A DNA stretch of 64,000 nucleotides from Aegilops tauschii subsp. strangulata (lineage: Eukaryota > Streptophyta > Magnoliopsida > Poales > Poaceae): contig NC_053038.3 in the NCBI RefSeq assembly GCF_002575655.3, forward strand, positions 143,608,885 to 143,672,884, given 5' to 3'. Positions 54,855 to 64,000 of this stretch are shown in pieces. Positions within the stretch are counted from its first letter, which is position 1. Every line of letters begins with the position of its first letter. The translations under genes were made by a program, and so were the position numbers. The notes beneath the pieces were generated by a model. That model did no database searches and had not been told where the DNA came from. It saw only the letters and a list, made by a program, of their open reading frames with translations.

Positions 54855-57618
54855 ATGGCTAGCGCTCCCAGCTCCTCCTCCCGTCCCTGCGGCCCTGAAA
54901 AAGGCGAGTGGGAGAGGTGCTCTGTATCCCATGGTCAGCTGGAGAAGCTGCAAGCACTGGGATTTCTTCCACCTGTGGATCTAGTCCCTGTTCGAGCGGG
55001 GTTGACCTCCTTCAATAGTGAGGCCCAGGCGGAGAATTTCCCCAATCCATCTGAGGGGGAACGAGTGTGCTTCATTCCCTACCTGCTAAGAGGCGTCGGT
55101 TTTCCAATTCATCCGTTTCTCAGAGGGCTTCTGGACTACTATGGCCTCCAACTACACAACTTCATTCTTTGCGAGCTATTCCTGGGTTGTGAGGCCCATA
55201 TGTGGAGAAGGCTATTCTGCCCCATCCCGCATAATCACGAGGGATCTATATTTGAAGTGGGCGGAGCCGAAATATGGCGCACCGCCGAGACCGGATACCT
55301 ATCCGGCACACCAAAGAAGGCATCCGAAGAGTGGCGTTCCGAATGGTTCTATATTGAGGACGTCGCACTTCTAGACCCAGTTCAGAGGGGTCTTCCTAAG
55401 TTCACAAGTGTTCCTTTGAAGAAACGCCACAGCTGGCGCCCTCGGAGCCTCGAGGAGGAAGATAGTGCGGAAGTTCGTCAACTCATGAGCAAGATAAGGA
55501 CGCTCGCTCAGTCCGGATTATCGGTAGTCAAAGTAATGGCAGCTTCCATAGTACGGGGGTTCAGCCACTCCAATACAGAGGGCTTCCCATGTGGCACTAC
55601 AATGGGGAGGATGACGCCTCCCGCTGCGGCAGAAAGGGTCTGGACACCCCCGTCGCTCTGGCCAAAATATTGGCCGAACTGTTCAAGGTGGAGGAAGAGG
55701 AATTCCTGCGTATCAAGTGCAGAGATGGATTTTCCATGTACAGTCCTCCTAGCTGGGTAAGCCCCAACTCCTCTGCTCTACTCATTCCACTCCCTGAGCT
55801 ACTTTCAATGAATATTAACCCGTCCATTTATAACAGCACCGGCGAAAGATTTCCAAAGGGCTTCACAGCCCCGCCCCGTAGCCCGAGGGCCACAATCAGC
55901 ACCTTGACCCCGGATTCGAAGAGGATCCGGATATATTCGTGGTGCTCGAGGACGGGGTGTTTTACCAGGCGAGCTATGATGGCACAGAAGTGGCCATCAT
56001 CGCCGACTATCCCGGTCTTCTCCCTGCTTCACACCTAAGTAGTCAGGAGACATCTCATCTGAAAGAGTTCTCTCATTCTGCCTCACCCACCGCACCGTCC
56101 TATGCTCAAAAGGGGAGGCGTTCGACGCGCCATGCTGCCCCAGGGGTATCTCCAAAGAGAGCGGCCCCCACGCCGGGCAAACCTTCGTAGAGGAAGGCAA
56201 ACAAAGATACGGCCGAGCCTTCATCGAAGAGGTATGGATTCGCAAATATGTTCTTCAGCAGTCGCATCCAACTATGACTTTTATGCTTGTCCTGTATCAG
56301 AAAAAGAGTTCGTTGGACTATGTCCGGGGATCCGGCGAGTCATACTCCCAACAGCCGGGGTTCGGTCCTAGCCGAGGAGACGGGGGCCGCTATGGGAGTG
56401 ACGCCGGACTGTCCTTCAGCTGAGGGCTCGGAAGATATGTCCGTCACCAACTCGGAAGTGGAGACCGTCATGAATCATCGGCGCTGGAGGGCTATTTTAC
56501 GAGATCCCCGCTACTCAAAAGAAGCGTTCAATGCCTTCAACTCTGCTGATGCATACATCCGGGCTGCTCGAGATGTGCTTAACAGAGCCACAGAGAGCAG
56601 CATTTAAAAGATGTGGAGGTAAGTTTACTTTGTCCGAATATGATAACCATATGCTAGTAGCCCCCGAGACTTGAAGCAGTTGGTACAAATGATTGAAGGA
56701 TCGTTGTATAACCAGGTTCTTATAGAGAAGAACGACCTGCTAGCCCAAGAGCTGGAAAAGTGTCAGACACAGCTAACTACTGTTACCGCCGAACTAGAAA
56801 AGTCCAAGAAGGCGTCCTCTTGTAATATTTCCCTCCATCGAGAAACATTAATTATATACCACTGTGCTAATACTGTTGCTTATCTCATAACAGGACCGTC
56901 AGACCAACTGGAGGAGAAACTGAAAGCCGCTCAAACGGGCGAGAAAGAGGCGAAAAGACTACACGCCGCAAGCGAGCGCGTTCTGACCCGAGTCAGAGAG
57001 GAGAAAAACAAACTCCAGGATTCAAAACACCCAGCTGGGCGAGGAACTGAAAGATGTGCGGGCCCAGCTGGCCGACTCCGTGATGGAGAATAAAAGGCTG
57101 CGAGGTGGCATATTCAGTATGTGGCCGAACTTACCGTATAATAGTTCAGAGATTAAAGGAACTGATAGAGTTATGTTTGCAGGCATGCTGACGAGCCGTC
57201 CCGAAGAGGAGATGTCCGGATTGTTAGACGATCTGCTGCAAGGGCTGTCGCAAATGCACGAGCAAGCTCGGCAGGCAATGTGGAGTGTTGCCAAGGCCTT
57301 ATGGCCATCCGCCTCCCCTCCAAGGAGTATGGAGGAGCTTGTAGAGCTATTCAAGGGAGCGCGGCGGCGTATCCAATTATGCAAAATATCGGCCTGGCGG
57401 AGGGTGCGCGAGAGGCCTGGGCCATGGTGAAAACACGGTATACCAAGCTTGATCCAAATCGCATGGCCCGGGTCGGACCTCTAGGGTCAGATGGAAAAGA
57501 AGTTCCCATTAATTTGGTATATGACCAAGTAGCAATAGCCGCCAAATATTCCCAACGGCATTGTAAGTTAGACAGCCTGTTGGACGATATAGAGGAGGAA
57601 ATTTATGAGTCCAAGTGA
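54855..57618 (+). CDS. Antisense accessory gene of F: PF04195-like N-terminus plus coiled coil
   Basis: Starts MASAPSSSSRPCG. Residues ~60-215 resemble PF04195 (PYLLRGVGFPIHPFLRGLLD, LHNFILCELFLGC, WFYIED). A one-base shift near 55555 moves the reading to the frame opened at 55589 (MWHYNGEDDASRCGRKG). Later blocks are an acidic/Ser segment (55939-56190), a NHRRWRAILRDPRYS block (56287-56607), coiled coils (56671-57093, starting MIEGSLYNQVLIEKNDLLAQ) and a C-terminal block ending at 57618 (YSQRHCKLDSLLDDIEEEIY). AT-rich intron-like gaps with GT...AG edges separate some blocks (for example after 55755 and near 56820-56892). Transcribed opposite to gag-pol and starting 313 bp inside the 3' LTR. 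Function unknown. Confidence 0.65.
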
Positions 57619-58432
57619 CTATGTACTTTCCTTTACATATGTAACTCTGGCTGAATTGTAAAACGATTGTCATGGCAAACCTTTTTGCTTCAACCTCTGG
57701 ACCCGAAGGTGCCGAGTGTTTCCGAATACCAGAGCAGCCGAATGGACCGGGGTATGCGTGGAAACCAGGCGTAGGGCTCATAGTTGCTTGAACAGACAAG
57801 TTTTATCCGACTAGTTATGTTATATTACATTAAGATTGTAAGAAACATCTTCCAGAGAGAATAGTTCTGTTAAGGGTTCCTTTCCCTGGGTGTGCATGCG
57901 TTAATGTGCATGTCCAAACTCTGATTGAAAAAATCGTAGTATATTTAACTTCTGGGGATTCACAATGGAGTGAATGCGAAAAACATCTTTAATCCGTTGA
58001 CTGAATATTCCCTTAAGAACGCTAGCTTTCAGCTTCACCCAGTCTGAGGTACACATCCGGATGACCCGGCAGTAACAATCACAGAGGTGCTCCCTTTATG
58101 CCCTAGCAGAACTAACGGGAACGTAGGGCATAAGCACAGGAGCCAGGCAACCAAGCTTGGCCAAAACTGAAGTCACATCGATGCATATAATGGTGAAGAA
58201 AAGGTACATATGGGAAAAACGCATATGTGATGAGCTTGATGCTCAGAAAATAATAATAGCAAGCTTCAGTCCATGAAGCCCCCATGTATAATGGACATAC
58301 ATATTTGAAGATGTGTGCGTCAGGGGTGCACGGTCTAACCGCACGAAAGCTTTAAGGCTAAAGAGAAAAACGAAAAGAGAGAAAAAAATGATGGAAACAA
58401 CAGGGGGGAGGAGACGAACAAAGAGTTTGGCG
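57619..58432. other. Non-coding spacer in element F
   Basis: Separates the 3' end of the antisense gene from the 3' end of integrase. No gene seen. Confidence 0.55.
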
Positions 58433-60229
58433 CTAGGCATAGAATCTTCGGAGTCTGGCCGCGTTCCAGGGGTGCAGCTCTAGGCGATTGTCTGACGCAT
58501 CATGCAGGCGGTACGCTCCTCCGGTGAGAACTTCGTCAATGATGAAGGGACCCTCCCACTTGGGCTTGAGTTTGTCCTTTTTCTTCTCCGGCAGGCGTAG
58601 AACGAGTTCGCCAACGTTATAAGTCTTGGCCCGCACTTCTATCCTTTGATACATGCGAGCCTGCTGTTGATAAAATGCGGAACGGGCTTTTGCAATGTCA
58701 CGCTCCTCCTTCGGGGCATCTAAGCTGTCCTGCCGATCAAGCTCGGCCTCTCTCTCTTCGTACATGCGCACCCGAGGTGAGTCATGAATAATGTCGCAGG
58801 ATAACACTGCCTCTGCGCCGTACACCATGAAGAAAGGCGTGTATCCGGTAGTGCGATTGGGCATGGTCCGCAGCCCCCAGAGTACGGAGTCGAGCTCCTC
58901 AACCCAGTGCTTGTCTAATTCTTTCAAAGACCGCACTAGTCTAGGCTTGATGCCGCTCATAATAAGACCATTGGCTCGTTCGACTTGACCGTTTGTTTGC
59001 GGATGATAGACAGAGGCGTAATCAAGCTTGATGCCCAGATTAGCGCACCAGGTTTTCACTTCATCGGCTATGAAATTGGAGTCGTTATCAGTGATGATGC
59101 TGTGTGGAACGCCATAACGGTGTACAACGCTGGATATGAATTCTATCACCGGCCCGGACTCGGCCGTTTTAAGTAGTTTGGCCTCTATCCACATGGTGAA
59201 TTTATCCACCATGACCAGCAGATATTTTTTCTTATGGCTTCCTCCTTTAAGGGGTCCAACCATATCCAGTACCCAGAACGCAAAAGGCCAGGTGAAGGGG
59301 ATTGTTTGTAGAGCAGTGGGGGCATATGGCTTTGGTTGGCGAAGAGTTGGCATCCGACGCAATGTTGGACAAGGTCCTGTGCATCTGCTCGGACCGTCGG
59401 CCAATAAAACCCATGTACGGAAGGCCTTGCTAACAAGGGCCTGAGCTGCGGCGTGGTGCCCGCCGAGACCGGCATGAATCTCAGCCAGGAGCTGCCGCCC
59501 CTCCTCCTCGGAGATACATCTTTGAAGGACTCCGGTCGCGCTTTTCTTATAGAGCTCTCCGGCGTGAAGCTTGTAGGCCTTCGAGCGCCGGACAATGCGG
59601 CAGGCCTCATTCTGATCCTCGGGGAGTTCCTTCATATTATGGTAGGCCAAGAAGGGTCCGGTCCATGGGGCAATGACTGCCATGATGAGATGGGCCGACG
59701 GTGTTATTTTGGTGGCTGAGCCCCCGATTATATCAATGTGTACGGAATCTGGGGTTGTGTTCGGATCTGGATTAGTGTTGCCGCTCTCCCCTTGCCACAC
59801 CACGGATGGCTTAAAAAGCCTTTCCAGAAAGATGTTAGGTGGGACGGGGTCGCGCTTGGCACCGATGCGAGCAAGGACATCCACCGCTTGATTACTTTCT
59901 CGGGACACGTGATGAAACTCGAGCCCCTCGAACCGAGCCGACATTTTTAGGATGGCATTACGATAAGCAGCCATCTTCAGATCTTTGGCATCAAAGTCTC
60001 CATTTATTTGAGATATTGCGAGGTTTGAGTCCCCGCGCAGTTCCAGGCATTGTATGCCAATGGAGACAGCCATCCGAAGGCCATGCAATAAGGCCTTTTA
60101 TTCGGCTGCGTTATTAGAGTTTGTGTATAATATTTCGAGTACATATTGGATGACACCTCCAGTGGGGGACGTTAAAATGACGCCCGCTCCTAGTCTTGCC
60201 AGCATTTTGGAACCATCAAAATACATAAC
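58433..60229 (-). pseudogene. Integrase and second RNase H-like domain of F
   Basis: The 551-codon ORF (from 60088) starts in an RNase H-like domain (LRGDSNLAISQINGDFD; VSRESNQAVDVLARIG) and runs through integrase. DDE core: FWVLDMVGPL, IITDNDSNFI and the Glu in YHPQTNGQVERANG, all present. The C-terminus reads KPKWEGPFIIDEVL. Around 59290-59420 the frame is wrong for ~40 codons: the expected FYWPTVRADAQDLVQHCVGC zinc-finger segment is in another frame, so two compensating frameshifts destroy the zinc-binding site. Upstream (60089-60229) the domain start is cut by a TAA. Confidence 0.85.
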
Positions 60230-61313
60230 CTAGTTGGAATATGTGTCAGACTCTTTAGGGAGTTCGGCCTCTGTCCATTCGGTGACGAAGTCAGCCAGTA
60301 CTTGGGATTTAATGGCTCGAGGCGGTTTGTATGTTATGTCGAATGGAAGGAGCTCAATGGCCCATTTGGAAATCCGGCCCGTTGCATCGCGTTTGTTTAT
60401 TATGTCATTGAGTGGTACTTCGGAAGCCACCGTGATCGAACACTCCTGGAAGTAGTGTCGTAGCTTCCGGGATGCCATGAAGACCGCGTATGCTATCTTT
60501 TGATAATGAGGGTACTGGGATTTGCATGGTGTGAGGACAGTGAGTACGTAATATACTGGCTTCTGAAGCGGGAATTTGTGTCCGTCCTGTTCTCGTTTAA
60601 CGACGAGCACGGCGCTCACCACCTGGTGTGTTGCAGCCAGGATTGGGTTGCTCGCCAGAAGGGTTTTTATTTCTTCCAATCCGGCCGTTGCCGCATCCGT
60701 CCACTCGAAGTGATCGGTGCGCCGTAGGAGGCGATAGAGTGGCAATGCCTTTTCTCCCAATCTGGAGATAAAGTGGCTTAAAGCTGCCACGCAACCAGCA
60801 AGTTTTTGGACCTGTTTAAGGTCCGTTGGCGTAGCCAATTGTGACAAAGCTCGGATTTTGGCTGGATTTGCTTCAATTCCTCTATTGGAAGCAATGAAGC
60901 CCAGCAGTTTTCGAGCGGGGACGCCGAAAACACACTTTTCCAGATTGAGCTTTATGTCATAGGCACGGACGTTGTCGAATGTGAGACGTAAATCGTCTAT
61001 GAGTGTTTCGACGTGTCTAGTTTTGATGACGGTGTCGTCCACATATGCTGCAACTCTCTTGCCGATCTGTTTCTCCAGGCATGTTTGAATCATGCGTTGG
61101 TAGGTGGCGCCGGCATTTTTGAGCCTGAAGGCATGGTGTTGAAGCGAATGGCCCATATGGGATGATGAATGCTGTTGCAGCTTGATCGGACTCCTTCATT
61201 TTAATTTGATGGTATCTGGAATATGCGTCGAGGAAGCACAGTGAGTCATGTCCTGCGGTGGCATCAATGATCTCGTCGATGCGGGGGAAGGGGGGAAAGG
61301 ATCCTTGGGGCAA
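60230..61313 (-). pseudogene. Reverse transcriptase and first RNase H of F
   Basis: The RT palm begins in the 61017-61313 frame (LCFLDAYSRYHQIKM), shifts frame near 61140, and continues from 61156 with FRLKNAGATYQR, catalytic YVDD, LNLEKCVFGVPARKLLGF and the RNase H block (ASRKLRHYFQECSITVASEV). The catalytic Asp pair of RT is intact. Confidence 0.85.
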
Positions 61314-62514
61314 GCCTTATTGCGGTCTTTGAAATCGACGTACAGGAGCCAGGATTTGTCCTTCTTTGGCACCATCACCAGGTTTGCCAGCCAGTCTGGG
61401 TGTTTTATTTCTCTAATGAATCCGGCCTCGATTAGCTTGGCTAGCTCCTCCCCCATAGCTTGACATTTGGGTTCGGAAAAACTCCGCAGTGTTTGTTTGA
61501 CCGGTTTATACCCCTTCAATATATTGAGGCTGTGTTCAGCCAACTTGCGTGGGATTCCTGGCATGTCAGAAGGGTGCCAGGCGAATATGTCCCAGTTCTC
61601 GCATAGGAACTCTCGTAGCGTAGCGTCAACCGTTGGATCAAGTTGTGCTCCAATAGATGCTGTCTTCTTGGGGTCCATTGGATGGACTTGGAATTCGACT
61701 GTTTCTTCTGCCGGTTTGAAGGAGGTGGATTTGGGTCGTTTGTCTAGGATCACATCGTCCCTGTCCACCGTGGAGCACAGTGCGGTTAATTCTTCAGCCG
61801 TGAGGGCTTCGGATAGTGCCTCAAGGGCCAGGGATGTGGTTTTATTTTCGGCGCGGAATGTTATGTCCGGATCACTGGCGAGAGTGATTATGCCATTTGG
61901 CCCGGACATCTTAAGCTTCATGTACCCGTAATGAGGTATAGCTTGGAAGCGTGTAAATGCCTCTCGCCCCAAGAGGGCGTGATATCCACTGTTGAAAGGG
62001 GCCACTTGGAAGGTTATCTCTTCGGACCGATAATTCTCCGGCGTGTCGAATACCACATCAAGTGTGATTTTCCCGCACACCGCGCCTCCCGACTGGGAAT
62101 GATTCCTCAGAAGGTTGTGCTGCTTTGCTCGACGCGGCTCCTGTCTATTTCCATTTTGTGGAGTGTGTCCTCATAGATGAGGTTTAGTCCGCTGCCGCCG
62201 TCGATGAGAACCTTGGTGAGCCGAAAGCCGTCCACAATTGGAGTGAGGACCAAGGCGGCTGCTGCTCGGACTGTCATGTATTTGGGTTCATCACCGGCAT
62301 TAAAAGTTATAGCCGTGTCGTTCCAAGGGTTTATTGCTGCAATTTGGCAGACTTCGGCGAGTTCGCGGAGTGCCCTTTTGCGCCTATTATTTGAAGCAAA
62401 TGTCTCGAAGACCGTCAATACTTTGAGGTCATCGTCTTCTTGGGGTGTTGTTCTGGGGTATTCCTGGTGAGGATATCCTCGGCGCTCTTGGCCACTTGCC
62501 GGAGTATCCAACAT
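61196..62514 (-). pseudogene. Protease and RT N-terminus of F
   Basis: The protease active site is VLIDGGSGLNLIY in the 62107-62514 frame. A frame change near 62090 leads to the second half (HALLGREAFTRFQAIPHYG) and, through a linker (WDIFAWHPSDMPGIPR), to the RT fingers (WLLYVDFKDRNKACPKDPFP, where the usual domain has W(R)MCVDF). The next shift is near 61250. Confidence 0.82.
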
Positions 62515-63534
62515 GCTCTAAGGCTGTGGGTCGGTATGTTATCCGGTGTGGTGTGCATTTTGCATGGCCCATCGAGCCACCCTTCCAGAACGGTTCCGCG
62601 CCCCGTAATGGGCTTATATTTCTTTACTATTGGACCGGGCGTGACACGAGGGTGCGCCCTTTTTGCCTGAACGAGGGGTTGAGTGGGGACTGATGATTCC
62701 CAACGGGCCGCCTTAGTTTTCCAGGCGCTTTCCATTGCATTTTACTTCTGTACGATAGTTGCCAAGTCAGCGAAGTATGCGACGGCGGTTGATGGCGTTG
62801 AGGATTCCTTCGACCGTGCAATTGGTGCGGAACGCTGAGATCGCGTCTTCGTCGCGGCAATCTTTAATCTTGTCTTTGACAAGGAGGAATCTGGCCCAGA
62901 AGTGGTGGACTATTTCCTGAGACTGTTGTTGTATGCTCATGAGAGCGCTTATATCTGGGTTGGTGGGTGGATTTACATCCGAAACCTGACCCAATTTTGG
63001 ATCCGGAGTCTAAAGATCCTCCGAACTTAACAGTTCGGGCTCCGGGATATCAACTAATTTCTTAGGCCCGTCGTCCGATTTTATGTTCGGAGGGCAGGAT
63101 GTATCTCTTCGCAGGTGAGTGTACGACTCTTCAAGGTTGAAGATCCAAATATAGTCCGTCCTAAGTATATAGGAAGAGTTGTCGTCTCGCTCCTCGACTA
63201 CTGCTACCTCGTGGGTGATCGGTGGAGATTTGATTTCTCTCTGATCGGGTTTAAGCCCAATTCTATGGTAGTCTGTAGCGACCCCGAGGGCAGTGATGCG
63301 ATCTAGGAGCTCGTTTAAAGACGAAAGCTCTGCTGGATCCATCTGCTTGGAGTGCTCGGAATCAATACGAAGGGAATTTTTGATGAACTGTGAGGTCATC
63401 GTTGGCTTAACGGCCGAACGGGCGGTCATGGTAAAGCCACGCAGCCGGAGGGTTTGGCCTGGGGCCAGTGCTCCTCCAGAGGTGATGTTGTCCTTGGGAA
63501 CAAGGCGAGCCATCGGTCCCATCTTCGACATCAT
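62515..63534 (-). pseudogene. Gag of F, internally deleted
   Basis: The N-terminal block (63010-63534) is open for 174 codons but ends before a recognisable core. The next block (62767-62994) keeps only the late gag-core segment (SIQQQSQEIVHHFWARFLLVK...DAISAFRTNC). The early core with its WP and FP landmarks is missing, so I infer an internal deletion. A Lys/Arg-rich linker block follows (62415-62735, PITGRGTVLEGWLDGPCKMH). Confidence 0.7.
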
Positions 63535-63540
63535 AGCGGA

Positions 63541-63560
63541 ACTCTCAATGAAAGCACCAA
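63541..63560 (-). promoter_or_regulatory. Primer-binding site position of F
   Basis: On the minus strand TTGGTGCTTTCATTGAGAGT follows the LTR end ACA. The tRNA is not assigned. Confidence 0.55.
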
Positions 63561-64000
63561 TGTCGGTGTCAAAACCAGCGGATCTCGGGTAGGGGGTCCC
63601 AAACTGTGCGTCTAAGGTCGATGGTAACAGGAGACGGGGGACACAATGTTTACCCAGGTTTGGGCCCTCTCTGTGGAGGTAATACCCTACTTCCTGCTTT
63701 ATTGATCTTGATGAACATGAGTATTACAAGAGTTGATCTACCACGAGATCGTAATGGCTAAAACCCTAGAAGTCTAGCCTGTATGACTATTGCTATGAGT
63801 ATTGGCCTCTACAGACCTAGTCCTCCGGTTTATATAGACACCGGAGGGATCTAGGGTTACATAAGGTCGGTTTACAGAGGAAGGAATGTTCATATCCGAT
63901 CGCCGAGCTTGCCTTCCACGCCAAGGAGAGTCCCGTCCAGACACGGGTGGAGTCTTCGGTCTTTGTATCTTCACAGCCCATCAGTCTGGCCCATGGCTAA
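63561..64000 (-). repeat. Element F 5' LTR, cut by window end
   Basis: Plus strand TGTCGGTGTCAAAACC at 63561, collinear with 54061-54500 with few differences. About 40 bp of LTR lie beyond 64000. Confidence 0.9.

Larger units (their letters stand above)
54061..64000 (-). mobile_element. Element F: gypsy-type retrotransposon, minus strand, runs off the window
   Basis: The left LTR (54061-54541) is the 3' LTR; the right LTR starts at 63561 and is cut by the window edge. Between them, in transcription order, are a primer site, degenerate gag, protease, RT, RNase H, integrase, ~0.8 kb non-coding DNA, an antisense PF04195-like gene and a polypurine tract. LTRs read TGAGGGAGTCC...GACACCGACA. Frames are broken in several places. 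The left target-site duplication is CATGC; the right lies outside the window. Confidence 0.9.

Noticed and set aside
1..64000. CRISPR array, rRNA or tRNA genes
   Set aside because: No regularly spaced short repeats with unique spacers; only primer-site fragments resemble tRNA ends; no rRNA blocks recognised.

Overview
The window is intergenic plant DNA made almost entirely of nested transposable elements, with no ordinary host gene I can name. The element types (CACTA transposon with a CACTACAAAAAA terminus, gypsy-type LTR retrotransposons with 0.5-1.5 kb LTRs, nested insertions, diverged tandem repeats) fit a large grass genome, most likely Triticeae (wheat, Aegilops, barley or rye). That taxon call is pattern recognition and was not tested by a search. 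I use letters A-H instead of library family names, which I cannot verify here.

Left third (1-18.9 kb): repeat-rich sequence with three unrecognised minus-strand ORFs (1.1-1.5, 17.1-17.7 and 18.2-18.9 kb). It holds degenerate tandem arrays, a ~380-bp palindrome at 13.95-14.33 kb and a ~495-bp satellite-like array at 14.37-16.58 kb. It is interrupted at 3366-13094 by element A, a deletion-scarred LTR structure bounded by ATGTG duplications. Gypsy element B (minus strand) sits inside A's left LTR. B keeps gag and fragments of protease and RT, and carries a B3-like gene antisense next to its 3' LTR.

Middle (18,891-32,205): a CACTA transposon flanked by an AAT duplication. It inserted 16 bp upstream of the start codon of the 18.2-18.9 kb ORF. 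It carries ORF1-like remnants, several minisatellites, and gypsy element E (plus strand; gag, protease, RT, RNase H and integrase interrupted by six in-frame TAG codons; 3' LTR missing).

Right half: element D (32,660-39,913; ATGTT duplications) shares B's LTR family, but its pol is replaced by an antisense multi-part gene with a PF04195-like N-terminal region and coiled coils. Next comes element H (minus-strand gypsy with a tRNA-Asp-type primer site), truncated inside integrase at about 40,269. Element G (43,240-50,872), a non-autonomous LTR element with one broken ORF, is inserted in H's coding region. After a ~480-bp spacer, element F (from 54,061 past the window end) is a minus-strand gypsy element with degenerate gag-pol and, like D, an antisense PF04195-like gene.

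The most interesting pattern is that B, D and F each carry an antisense accessory gene starting 292-326 bp inside the 3' LTR. B and D share a ~150-bp leader but have unrelated products.
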